Positions 35,480 through 43,770 of a stretch of 64,000 nt of DNA are shown here, piece by piece. Each line of letters opens with the position of its first letter. The first letter of the stretch is position 1. A program made the translations under genes and the position numbers. Source of the stretch: Fodinibius salsisoli (GTDB lineage: Bacteria > Bacteroidota > Rhodothermia > Balneolales > Balneolaceae); NCBI RefSeq assembly GCF_026229185.1, contig NZ_JAGGJA010000009.1, positions 1-64,000 of the forward strand, given 5' to 3'. A model generated the notes under the pieces. The model was not told the DNA's origin, did not search any database, and was given only the letters and a program-made list of their open reading frames with translations.

Positions 35480-36793
35480 ATGACTACTCAGATATTTTCA
35501 CGATCCAACCTTATTTCTATATCTGTCTCTCATTTCAAAGGTCTGTATCACCTGCTTTTATCCGTAGTCCTGCTGGTTCTATGCTGCTCTGTTAGTTTCG
35601 GGCAGTCGTATGATATGGTCATCAAAGGCGGCCATGTAATTGACCCCAGGAATCAGATCGACGGACCGATGGATATTGCCGTTGTTGGGGATACCATTGC
35701 CCGGGTAGCGACGGATATTCCCGCTAATGAAGCAGAGCGGGTGATCGACGCGGAAGGTTTGTATGTAACCCCAGGACTCATTGATATACATACCCATAAC
35801 TTTTGGGGCACGAAACCGGATGCATATCTGTCCAATAGTTTTGCCAGCCTGCCGCCGGATGGTTTTACGTTCCGCGCGGGTGTGACCACCGTGGTGGATG
35901 CAGGCAGTGCCGGATGGAAAAATTTTCGGCTCTTTAAGGAGCATGTTGTCGATAAATCCAAAACAAGAGTTTTAGCCTTCTTAAATATCGTCGGGAGCGG
36001 TATGAAGGGTGGTGCTGTAGAGCAGAATATGGTGGATATGAATCCCCGGACCACGGCTATTGTAGCTGGTCAGTATCCCGAGATAGTCGGTATAAAACTC
36101 GCCCATTATAACGGGCACGATTTTACACCGGCCGAACGAGCAGTAGAAGCCGGAGAGGAAGCCGACGTGCCCGTCATGGTTGATTTTGGCAGTGCGGATC
36201 CACCGCTTTCCATCAAAACTTTGCTGCTGGATGTATTACGGGCCGGTGATATTTATACCCACATGTATGGGGGCGGCAGGGGAAACCGGCAGGCGGTGGT
36301 TGATGAAAATGGCCAACTGCGGGATGGCATGCTGGAAGCCCAGGAGAAAGGTCGTATTTTTGACATCGGTCACGGAGGGGGAAGCTTTTTCTACCCGGTG
36401 GCCATTCCGGCTTTTGAACAGGGTTTGAAACCCAATACCATCAGTACGGATTTGCATACTGGAAGCATGAACGGAGGGATGAAGAATATGCTGAACGTGG
36501 TATCGAAAATGATGGATATGGGCATGTCTCTGCAGGAAGTGATCTTGACTTCTACCTGGAAGCCGGCCCAAGTGATCCAGCGTGAAGAGCTGGGGCACTT
36601 AAGCGAAGGGGCAGTGGCCGATATCGCCATCTTCACTATGCGAGAGGGAGATTTTGGATTCCTGGATTCCGATGAGCTTCTGAAGTCCGGAGCTACGCAG
36701 AAACTGGAAACAGAAGTGACTATCCGGGCCGGAGAGGTAGTCTATGACCTGAACGGGCTAGCGGCTCCACAATGGAATGACGAGAAGCAATAA
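35480..36793 (+). CDS. Exported cog3964-type amidohydrolase/deacylase
   Basis: Amidohydrolase-superfamily enzyme of 437 aa with an N-terminal signal peptide (hydrophobic LLLSVVLLVLCCSVSFGQ, ending near residue 42; the true start may be internal). Metal-site residues of a binuclear member are visible: His104 and His106 (DIHTH), Lys206 in VGIKLAHY as the likely carboxylated lysine, His in THMYGGG (about 261), His in DIGHGGGSF (about 297) and Asp in STDLHTGS (about 323). It resembles the Atu3266/EF0837 group (cog3964). Members of that group, often called dihydroorotase, hydrolyse acyl groups such as acetyl-(R)-mandelate in vitro (from memory). Its neighbour in other genomes is often a SelA-like PLP enzyme, as here. 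Removing the N-acyl group of an oxidised amino sugar is my inference. Confidence 0.83.
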   Translation: MTTQIFSRSNLISISVSHFKGLYHLLLSVVLLVLCCSVSFGQSYDMVIKGGHVIDPRNQIDGPMDIAVVGDTIARVATDIPANEAERVIDAEGLYVTPGLIDIHTHNFWGTKPDAYLSNSFASLPPDGFTFRAGVTTVVDAGSAGWKNFRLFKEHVVDKSKTRVLAFLNIVGSGMKGGAVEQNMVDMNPRTTAIVAGQYPEIVGIKLAHYNGHDFTPAERAVEAGEEADVPVMVDFGSADPPLSIKTLLLDVLRAGDIYTHMYGGGRGNRQAVVDENGQLRDGMLEAQEKGRIFDIGHGGGSFFYPVAIPAFEQGLKPNTISTDLHTGSMNGGMKNMLNVVSKMMDMGMSLQEVILTSTWKPAQVIQREELGHLSEGAVADIAIFTMREGDFGFLDSDELLKSGATQKLETEVTIRAGEVVYDLNGLAAPQWNDEKQ

Positions 36794-37056
36794 GAGTGAC
36801 AGTGGTGTTGACCAGTTGAAAGTGGTGTTGTTGCACTTGTCACTTGAACACGGCTTTAATATTACCCGGCTAATTGGGGAGAGGCCACAGTGGTGTCATT
36901 GGCAGCCATTTGTTATATAAGGGGCGGTTATGTAAAGTAGCGGTCGTCAGTAACAGGTTAAATAGGATGTATGGAAATAATAAGGCGTGAGGACTGCCTG
37001 CCCCGTCCCACGGGGTCTGCTTGACATTTTCCTTTTTAAAGGGGTTAGGGTGCCGG

Positions 37057-37545
37057 TTAAACATTATAAAAAGCTTCTTTGACTGGTTTTACTGAGTTAA
37101 CAAACTCTTCTAAAATTATTAAAGAATTTTCTAGTAGATCTTCATCTCTTGCCAAGTCACTGACTTCCTCTTTAACATATTTACCACCATGAAATAAATT
37201 ATTCCTGACTACACAAATTATGTCAATTAAGTTTTCAGGAGAATTTTCTTCAGTAAAACTAGCATCTCTAAATTCTAATCCATCGGAAGTTTCTTCAATC
37301 TTTCTGGGAGGTTTATCGGTTAGATAATCTGCAGCTTTTTTTAATTTTTTATTCTTTGATGCATCAAAAATAGGCTTAATACTTTTTTTGAATTCACTCC
37401 AATCTGCTTCGACATAGCCTTCATCTTTACGAAACTGGGGTGTTTTTTTGAGTGCATATTCTAAACGGGAATAAAAAACAAAGAAATCAAATACGATTTC
37501 TCTATCCGAAATTGAAAGAGTTTTTAAAACTTTATCACTGAACAT
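37057..37545 (-). CDS. Small HEPN-like protein of unknown function
   Basis: Unrecognised cytoplasmic protein of 162 aa, predicted mostly alpha-helical. Near the end of a helix it has R114-N-N-L-F-H119, an R-x4-H motif like that of HEPN-domain RNases and their relatives (AbiF/RloC/toxin-type and apea-like families). No signal peptide or membrane segment. It lies 41 bp downstream of the zinc-ribbon/deoxyribosyltransferase-like gene on the same strand and shares its low GC content, unlike the flanking metabolic genes. A role in defence or abortive infection is possible. A non-catalytic HEPN protein of other function cannot be excluded. Confidence 0.6.
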   Translation of the reverse strand: MFSDKVLKTLSISDREIVFDFFVFYSRLEYALKKTPQFRKDEGYVEADWSEFKKSIKPIFDASKNKKLKKAADYLTDKPPRKIEETSDGLEFRDASFTEENSPENLIDIICVVRNNLFHGGKYVKEEVSDLARDEDLLENSLIILEEFVNSVKPVKEAFYNV

Positions 37546-37586
37546 ATTGAACTAAATAGGCAGCCTAACTTAAATTTAGCCAAAAT

Positions 37587-38531
37587 TTATTCTATTGAAT
37601 GATTTATAACTTCTTTGAGCCTTTTCATAGCACTTCCCAAATCATCTAAGTCATATACAACGGTGAAATGATGATTAATATCAAAATGGGTTTCCTTGTT
37701 ATCAAAGTGATCTTTTTCACACAGATAAATAACGGTTTTGTTTGATCCTTCAGCATACCCTGCTTCCCAGTAAGCACCTAGATTATCATTAGTAACGTCT
37801 GCTAAAATAAATTTCGATGCTTCAATTTCACGTCGTATTCTGTCATCAATTGACCCAGCTTTGGGATATTTATCTAACCTTAGTAAATCATAACCACACT
37901 CCTCAACTGTAGGTAAAAGATAATCTTCAAAAACTTTATCCAAAGTCGGATTACCAAACTCCATTGCCATAAAGGCGAAATTTGATTTAGTCTTATTTTT
38001 ATCTTCGGAATTGATGGTTTCTACATAATCCCATCCCAACCTTGTCAATTGTATCCATCCATTATCTCTTATTGTCGGACCGGCAGCAGATTTCATTGGT
38101 ACATTACTATTTACCAGATCCTCTTTTTTTAATTCTTCGATCAGATAAATCAACTCTTCATTATTTATGGCACCAATATTTGAGAGGATCTTTCCTGATG
38201 AGTCAACCTTAAACTTAGATGAAGGATTAGAAATTGTATCTGATAAGTATTTAATTAAATTATCAACTTTCTCTGATACGGTGGGTAATTCATTATTATT
38301 TAAAATACTGTCTATCATATTAGACTCTAGATATGGCCCTGCTTCATTTTCAGTTTCTTGATGTTTAATCCAATAACTAATTAAAGCTCTTTCTTTCTCA
38401 TTCATCTTAGGAAAAGACCACTCATTTTCTTTGACAAATCTACCACAACGAATACAGTTAACTAAAAGAAGTCTTCCGTAATCCTTTTCTTTTGTGGAGG
38501 CATCTGATGAACAAATAGGACAAGTATTCAT
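37587..38531 (-). CDS. Zinc-ribbon protein with nucleoside deoxyribosyltransferase-like domain
   Basis: Protein of 314 aa, not matched to a named family. A zinc ribbon is formed by Cys4, Cys7, Cys26 and Cys29. A helical middle part (about 45-175) follows. The C-terminal domain (about 180-300) has the pattern FAFMAMEFG, then IDDRIRREIEASKFILADVTNDN and AYWEAGYAEGSNKTVIYL. This resembles nucleoside 2-deoxyribosyltransferase/TIR-like domains that cleave nucleosides or NAD-type molecules and are common effectors in anti-phage systems. The Glu in YWEAGYA is the probable catalytic residue. It is AT-rich, adjacent to a HEPN-like gene and separated by an attC-like site from a VapBC pair. Its ORF lies between perfect 12-bp inverted repeats (TTAGCCAAAATT at 37576-37587, overlapping the stop codon, and AATTTTGGCTAA at 38551-38562). 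Confidence 0.62.
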   Translation of the reverse strand: MNTCPICSSDASTKEKDYGRLLLVNCIRCGRFVKENEWSFPKMNEKERALISYWIKHQETENEAGPYLESNMIDSILNNNELPTVSEKVDNLIKYLSDTISNPSSKFKVDSSGKILSNIGAINNEELIYLIEELKKEDLVNSNVPMKSAAGPTIRDNGWIQLTRLGWDYVETINSEDKNKTKSNFAFMAMEFGNPTLDKVFEDYLLPTVEECGYDLLRLDKYPKAGSIDDRIRREIEASKFILADVTNDNLGAYWEAGYAEGSNKTVIYLCEKDHFDNKETHFDINHHFTVVYDLDDLGSAMKRLKEVINHSIE

Positions 38532-38556
38532 AAACTAGTGAATGGTTTTCAATTTT

Positions 38557-38685
38557 GGCTAACGACATGGCGCATAAGCTGCAGGCGCCAAGGTATTTAA
38601 AGTGTTTACAGATGAAAGGTTAACTATAAAAAGAGAGGTTGGCAAGGAACAGGCGAGGCCTGTCCGCTTAATGCGCTGGTTAGGT
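38557..38685 (-). other. attC-like integron recombination site
   Basis: The 129-bp gap segment has the layout of an integron attC site. On the minus strand it starts with ACCTAAC (R'' form RYYYAAC, 38685-38679), then GCGCATTAAGC (38676-38666), a variable middle, GCTTATGCGCC (38579-38569) and finally GTTAGCC (38563-38557, one mismatch to GTTRRRY). The two GCGCAT(T)AAGC boxes pair with one extra T unpaired, and the spacers between the boxes do not pair, as in folded attC sites. It follows vapC by 13 bp in the same orientation, where a cassette attC should be. No integrase gene lies in the window. Confidence 0.55.
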
Positions 38686-38698
38686 GCCTGACCAAAAT

Positions 38699-39103
38699 TT
38701 ACGATTCGAGCACTTTCTCTGGATGTTTGGCTAATTCTGGAAACTCCCGCAGAAGTTGTTTATCCATGGTGATTAATTCGAGATCTAGATCCTTGGCTAA
38801 GCTTACGAATTCACAATCGTAGGATGAACAACTCGATTGGCTGACATGATGCAGAACTTGGACTGAATTCACCTGAAACTGTTGGTCTTTCATTTGAAGT
38901 TCAGCCTTCTCCATAATCAACAAAGCTTCTGCTAAATCGATCAGCTCTTTTCTTAAGTACAGCGTTACAACATTTCGAAATTCACTTCGCCAAAGAATAG
39001 GAGCCACCCATTGTGGATCTTTTTGATAAAGCTCGTCACAAAGTTCTGTTGAATCTGATGGAAGCCAAAAGTGAGCAAGAATATTAGTATCGACAACAAT
39101 CAT
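38699..39103 (-). CDS. VapC-like PIN-domain toxin
   Basis: PIN-domain endoribonuclease of 134 aa. The acidic catalytic set is present: Asp5 (VVDTN), Glu in WRSEFRN (about 41), Asp in SSYDCEF (about 96) and Asp in TMDKQL (about 114), so it should be active. Its start codon overlaps the stop of the antitoxin gene by 4 bp, which gives translational coupling. VapC toxins cleave tRNA or rRNA when the antitoxin is lost. The next base pairs downstream form an attC-like site, and toxin-antitoxin pairs are common integron cassettes. Confidence 0.88.
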   Translation of the reverse strand: MIVVDTNILAHFWLPSDSTELCDELYQKDPQWVAPILWRSEFRNVVTLYLRKELIDLAEALLIMEKAELQMKDQQFQVNSVQVLHHVSQSSCSSYDCEFVSLAKDLDLELITMDKQLLREFPELAKHPEKVLES

Positions 39104-39339
39104 GGACGCCCTTGATTAATCGCGGATTCAATCTCTTCGGAAGATAGGCTCCCTTTTGCTTTTTTTCGCAATCGACGTGCTTCTTGTAATATATCGTCAG
39201 TAGAAACCTGTTGAGATTTGACGGTTTGCTCTAAACAAGCAATGATTTCACTGTTGATACTACGATGATGAGCGTTGGCCTGCTCACGGACTCGATCGTA
39301 AATTTCTTCTGGGATGTTTTTTACTGTGATACTAGGCAT
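39100..39339 (-). CDS. VapB/FitA-like ribbon-helix-helix antitoxin
   Basis: Antitoxin of 79 aa. The N-terminal ribbon-helix-helix (about 2-42: SITVKNIPEEIYDRVREQA, HHRSINSEIIACLEQ) resembles FitA and other Arc-type antitoxins. The C-terminal tail (RLRKKAKGSLSSEEIESAI) should wrap around the PIN toxin. First gene of a two-gene operon with the toxin. Autoregulation is expected through the inverted repeat just upstream (39360-39374). Confidence 0.85.
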   Translation of the reverse strand: MPSITVKNIPEEIYDRVREQANAHHRSINSEIIACLEQTVKSQQVSTDDILQEARRLRKKAKGSLSSEEIESAINQGRP

Positions 39340-39359
39340 AACATATTGGTTTCGTTATG

Positions 39360-39374
39360 GTTTCTATATGAAAC
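39360..39374. promoter_or_regulatory. Probable operator of the vapBC operon
   Basis: GTTTC TATAT GAAAC is an inverted repeat 20 bp upstream of the antitoxin start; GGTTTC also occurs at 39348 and 39437. Ribbon-helix-helix antitoxins bind such short repeats. The rest of the gap 39340-39795 holds no gene I can support; it contains an isolated ACCTAAC (39413-39419) and, at its end, a MITE-like element. Confidence 0.45.
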
Positions 39375-39726
39375 TAAAAAGGGTAGGGGATTATTGCAAG
39401 AAAAATGAAGGTACCTAACCTAAGCTTATTCATATGGTTTCTATGGTACGCATCGAATGGATAACATTCAAGAAGTGGGGCTATGGTACATAACAGCAGC
39501 TAAAAGTCATATTATTTGTAATCAAGAGAAGCTCACAATACAGATAATGTCGATGAATAAAATAGTTTATCTGTATTGAAGCCGGGTAATTGCTGACCTG
39601 GTATCCATTACATGTATTCAAAATAGGGTACCCTAAATAGCTACGGTTTTCTGAATTCGAAATGGGTGGCTGCGGGTCTCTATTGCGGTTGTGAATACAA
39701 TGCCCCAATTTCGGTACAGTTAATAA

Positions 39727-39797
39727 ATAATAGAGGCCTTTGCAAAAGCCTGCCCCGACCCTTTCGGGGATGGGATAGTTTTTAAAGCTCTCGTTTT
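39727..39797. repeat. Short MITE-like element at the 3' end of the FG-GAP gene
   Basis: Begins TAATAGAGGCCTTTGCAAAA and ends with an imperfect inverted copy (GTTTTTAAAGCTCTCGTTTTA). The interior holds the stem CCCCGA/TCGGGG. It belongs to the same family as 16366-16443 and 43488-43658. Its right end overlaps the stop codon of the minus-strand FG-GAP gene, so it may also serve as its terminator. Confidence 0.5.
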
Positions 39798-42700
39798 ATT
39801 TGTTCGTTATCCTGAACACCTTGAGTTTCTTATTATTGCGGGCAGTTATAATCAGTGTTTCGTCGGCAGCATTTTTTAGCGCACGGATAGCTCTAATTTC
39901 ACCATCAGCTTTAAAGCCACTTTTTTGTACAGGAAGGGTTTGGAAATGCCGTGTTGAATCTTGTTTCAATACAGTGCCATAACCGGCATCATAAGGACCC
40001 GCCTGGGGTTTAACTTCATGCAAATTGCCCCCCAACAGAAGGTCCTGTTTTTTATCCCCATTCAGATCCTGGGCGAGCAGACTATAGGTGGGCATCCACT
40101 GGGCTTGCATGGGTAGTGGTTCAACAGTGAACCGACCGTTACCGTCATTCCACCCAACGCTGCTGGCTAACATCGTAGTTTGTAATCGAGTGCTGGAACT
40201 CAGTTGTTGCTCGTCAAAAAGATCCTGCATCGTTTGCTGGCCATAGGTATGGTAGTTTTCAGAACGGGAGGACAGCATGGGCAGCTGGTGGACTAAATCG
40301 TGATATTGTGGCCAGGGATACGAATTTTCCCCTTTGGAAGAGGTAAATATTTGCTCCACCTCGCCATTTTCATCAAAGTCATTGACCCACAGTTCAACGG
40401 GGCTTTGAGGGGAAGCCTTGAATCGCGAATTCAACCCATGATTACCGGCTACCCAATCCAGGTCGCCATCTCCATCCAGGTCCGTCAGTATAAGCGACTG
40501 CCACCAGCCGTTTGTGGAATCTAACCCGGCTTCCTGATTTACGGGCGTAAAGGATGCGTTATCATTTTGGAGCAGGGTAACCGGCATCCATTCTCCGGCA
40601 ACGAGCAGATCCATATCCTTGTCGTTATCCGCATCGCCCCATGCCGCGTCGGTAATGAGTCCGCTACCTATAGGGTTTGGCATTTTTTCTTGGGTCACAT
40701 CTGTAAATAAGCCTGACCCGTCGTTTCTCAGTAGAAAGCTTGGTGCGGGTAATCCATAGGCGCCCGGCTGCATCCTGATGCCGATGAAGAGATCCGTATC
40801 ACCGTCGCCATCAAAATCTCCGGGAGCAACCGTACCGGTTGGATTATTGAAATGGTGTTGCCCCGGCAGAGAGGTATTGCTTTTGCTCAGTTGCCCGGAC
40901 CCATCATTTAGGTATAACCGGTCAGCGAGGGCCGTATCTCCTGTAGTAAATGCTGAACCTCCGCTTGCAACATATAAATCGGTGGCTCCATCACCATTAG
41001 CATCGAAGAAGGCACAATCGGTGTCTTCACTTTTTGCATCAGCGTTTAGAATTTCCTTATTCGACGACCTAAAACGACCATCTGTTGTTTGCATGAAGAG
41101 TACTCCCGGTTGATCTTTAGCTCCACCCACAAAGAAATCCTGTAGGCCATCCCCGTTTAGGTCGGCCGTACACAGCGGAGGACCTTCGGCAGACCGCGCT
41201 TGAAACAGCAGGGGCTGGTCGGAAAAATCCAGGTAGTCATTTTCTGTATGTTCCCAACTTAGACCAATCCTTTCGGTTATCTCTTCCATGATTGGAGATA
41301 TATCCCCTGATGATGACAAGGACTGTTGCAGCCATTGCCTGTTCCAGCTGGTATCGGCGCGCGCATCAGGTTGTTTAAGCGTTAGCAGGTCATTTGGCTT
41401 GAGATTAGTTTCTCGGGAAAGCTCACCATTGGGCCACCGAACCCAAAGCGTATCAATGTGATCGGCAGAACCCAATCCAAAATAGAGCCGTTGATCTACC
41501 GTTGACTGAAATCCCCGGATGGGCATTTGCTCGGCATACCAGCGTTGGCCGTTTGCAACGACTGTTACCTGGGCCCCAACAGCCGAAGTGTTGGGTGCTT
41601 TCCCATCGAAAGCCAGCTGTAGCCAATTTCTTTCCGGATATTTTTCGTGGCTCCTGTTTTTATAGACAAACGATTCCATGTTGACATTATTGACAACCAG
41701 ATCCTGGTCGCCGTCATTGTCAAGGTCGCCGTAGGCGGCACCATTGGAAAACCCGTCTTCTGCAAGTCCCCATGCCCGGGCTGTATTGCTAAATTGTAAA
41801 TCTCCCTCATTTTTAAATAGATAGTTCGGAACGGGCGTAGAGGGCATCATGTCAATCAGTTTCAGGTAATCGGCCTGATTATTCCTGAAGACTTGTTTTC
41901 GAACTTCAGAGCTGCTCACTTTCCGCATATGGTCTTTATCGGTTATATCTTTGTAGATGCCATTCGGTACAAAGATGTCACGCTCCCCATCCATATCGAA
42001 ATCGGTGATGAGGGCACCCCAGCTCCAATCCGTAGCTTCAACACCGGCATATCGACCGATTTCACTGAAGGTCCCATTGCCGTTATTAAACTGCAGGACA
42101 TTACGGGTAAACTGGTGGTAGTATCCGTGTTGAATCTCAAATTGATACTGCTCCCAATCGGCAAAAGAGGTAATGGCCTTTTGCCTTTCCTGGGTTTCGG
42201 GCAGCATGTCGGTCACAAAAATTTCCGGCCGGCCATCGTGGTTTAAATCCGCGATGTCTCCGCCCATAGAGGTCGTGCTGATTCCATTCATTTGCTCTTC
42301 CAGTACTTCACTAAACGTACCATCCCGGTTATTGAGGTAAAAGTAGTCTCGTTCAAAGAAATCGTTAGAGATAAACATATCCTGCCAGCCATCCCGGTTA
42401 ACATCCGCAACCGATACTCCCAGCCCAAACCCGATTTCGCTGCTGTATATGCCGGCTTCTTCTGTGACATCCGTAAAAGTAGGGCCATCATGGGACGCGC
42501 TGGATGAGGAATCAGAGATAAGTTCATTCCGGTAGAACCGGTCACCGCCCATAAAGTGGGTTTGATCCCGCTGGTTATGCCGTAGGTCAAAACTGCCGAT
42601 AGAGCGAAAAGTATAATTCATGAGATACATATCCAGGTCGCCATCCTTGTCATAGTCAAAGAAAGAGGCATGGATTGAAAGACCGTTATCAGCCAGCCCG

Positions 42701-43218
42701 TACTCTTCGGCACGCTCGGTGAAAGTCGAGTCGCCATTATTGATAAATAGTTCATTTTTGCGGTCGCTGCCCCGTATTTCACCGGCATTGCAGACATAGA
42801 TATCCAGCCAGCCATCTCCATTCACGTCGGCAACACTGACCCCGGTTGACCAGCTTTTTTCCCCGCCGACCCCTGCTTTTTGGGTTATGTCATTGAAGGT
42901 AAAGTTTCCCTCGTTAAGGTAGAGTTTATTTTTCTTTTGATTGGCCGTCAGGTATATGTCGAGCCGTCCGTCATTATTGAAATCACCGAGACCGACCCCT
43001 CCACCTGAATAAAAATTAGCGTAGGTGTAGATGTTGAAGTCATTTGTAGAGGTCAGTTCATTGGTAAAGGAAATATTTGATGAGGAAGAGGGGATGCGTT
43101 CAAAAAGAGTATCTTTCGAAGGGGAAGTATCAGAAGAGCAGGAGCTTAGGCTCATTGCAAAGATTATCCAGATACCCAGAAATAAATGCCGCTGAATCAT
43201 GCCAATACATTTTTTCAT
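39796..43218 (-). CDS. FG-GAP/VCBS repeat lipoprotein with ASPIC/UnbV domain
   Basis: Large surface or periplasmic lipoprotein of 1140 aa with lipobox SSC near residue 27. Many FG-GAP/VCBS repeats follow, each with a calcium-binding loop of the type D-x-N-x-D-G-x-x-D (for example DFNNDGRLDIYL, DVNGDGWLDIYV, DYDKDGDLDMYL), so a seven-bladed integrin-alpha-like propeller, probably twice. Between the two propeller sets (about 545-640) lies an ASPIC/UnbV domain with QMPIRGFQSTVDQRLYFGLG and VRWPNG. In Bacteroidota such proteins are frequently encoded in glycan loci near SusCD genes; binding of a ligand is assumed but not known. A second member begins at 62938 at the right edge. The promoter side faces the repeat-rich 43.2-44.2 kb gap. 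Confidence 0.88.
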   Translation of the reverse strand: MKKCIGMIQRHLFLGIWIIFAMSLSSCSSDTSPSKDTLFERIPSSSSNISFTNELTSTNDFNIYTYANFYSGGGVGLGDFNNDGRLDIYLTANQKKNKLYLNEGNFTFNDITQKAGVGGEKSWSTGVSVADVNGDGWLDIYVCNAGEIRGSDRKNELFINNGDSTFTERAEEYGLADNGLSIHASFFDYDKDGDLDMYLMNYTFRSIGSFDLRHNQRDQTHFMGGDRFYRNELISDSSSSASHDGPTFTDVTEEAGIYSSEIGFGLGVSVADVNRDGWQDMFISNDFFERDYFYLNNRDGTFSEVLEEQMNGISTTSMGGDIADLNHDGRPEIFVTDMLPETQERQKAITSFADWEQYQFEIQHGYYHQFTRNVLQFNNGNGTFSEIGRYAGVEATDWSWGALITDFDMDGERDIFVPNGIYKDITDKDHMRKVSSSEVRKQVFRNNQADYLKLIDMMPSTPVPNYLFKNEGDLQFSNTARAWGLAEDGFSNGAAYGDLDNDGDQDLVVNNVNMESFVYKNRSHEKYPERNWLQLAFDGKAPNTSAVGAQVTVVANGQRWYAEQMPIRGFQSTVDQRLYFGLGSADHIDTLWVRWPNGELSRETNLKPNDLLTLKQPDARADTSWNRQWLQQSLSSSGDISPIMEEITERIGLSWEHTENDYLDFSDQPLLFQARSAEGPPLCTADLNGDGLQDFFVGGAKDQPGVLFMQTTDGRFRSSNKEILNADAKSEDTDCAFFDANGDGATDLYVASGGSAFTTGDTALADRLYLNDGSGQLSKSNTSLPGQHHFNNPTGTVAPGDFDGDGDTDLFIGIRMQPGAYGLPAPSFLLRNDGSGLFTDVTQEKMPNPIGSGLITDAAWGDADNDKDMDLLVAGEWMPVTLLQNDNASFTPVNQEAGLDSTNGWWQSLILTDLDGDGDLDWVAGNHGLNSRFKASPQSPVELWVNDFDENGEVEQIFTSSKGENSYPWPQYHDLVHQLPMLSSRSENYHTYGQQTMQDLFDEQQLSSSTRLQTTMLASSVGWNDGNGRFTVEPLPMQAQWMPTYSLLAQDLNGDKKQDLLLGGNLHEVKPQAGPYDAGYGTVLKQDSTRHFQTLPVQKSGFKADGEIRAIRALKNAADETLIITARNNKKLKVFRITNK

Positions 43219-43487
43219 TGCTATTCTTTAGACCTCATAATCAACGCCTTATGCTGTTAATCCGCTTTGATTTTTAAAGATGATCTGACTTCTGTAGTCT
43301 TTTAAGTGACCCCTTTTTATTTTTCCCCTGCAAGCAGGGGAAAAGACGCCTACATCGGCCGTCGGGAGAACAATAACGTTCCTCTCTCTCCCGAGAATTC
43401 GGGATTAGGGAGAGGGCATAGCCTGTACCGACCGCCGTCGGTAAGTGGGTCAACCAACATCTGACATGCTCAATGCGGGTTGTTTTT

Positions 43488-43658
43488 TATAGAGGTCTGG
43501 CAAAACCACTACATCCCCGAAAATGATCGGGGCAGGCTTTGTCATTCTGATCCCGATAGCATTCGGGACAGAATCTCATAGGTATTTGTTAGCAGTTAAA
43601 CGAAGATCCTGAACTAAATTCAGGATGACAAGTCAAGTTTTGCAAAGACCTCTTATAA
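43488..43658. repeat. MITE-like element, about 170 bp
   Basis: The left end TTATAGAGGTCTGGCAAAAC and the inverted right end GTTTTGCAAAGACCTCTTATAA match over nearly 20 bp, so the unit has terminal inverted repeats but no coding capacity. The interior carries TCCCGA stems and GTCATTCTGA/CAGGATGACA. It is a probable non-autonomous mobile element; no target-site duplication could be verified by eye. Confidence 0.55.
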
Positions 43659-43770
43659 TTAACCGCACAACGGGTTATCATAATCATCCTTATTGATTAT
43701 CTATTTAAGCATAACTCCATAGTAGTTCAACCTGAAAGCCACAAATTTGGATCATTGAGATTCATTTTAG

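Noticed and set aside
35480-36793. Dihydroorotase (pyrimidine synthesis)
   Set aside because: It has a signal peptide and the layout of cog3964 deacylases, and there are no pyrimidine genes nearby.
37560-37582. GCCTAAC with GGCTAA between the HEPN-like and zinc-ribbon genes as a full attC site
   Set aside because: Too short for attC and without inner boxes; at most a remnant, so noted only in the inverted-repeat finding.
37576-38562. Insertion sequence with the zinc-ribbon protein as transposase
   Set aside because: The 12-bp inverted repeats are suggestive but the protein has no transposase motif.
39412-39480. ACCTAAC as a second attC site upstream of vapB
   Set aside because: Only one box matches; no partner GTTRRRY and no pairing inner boxes within 150 bp.
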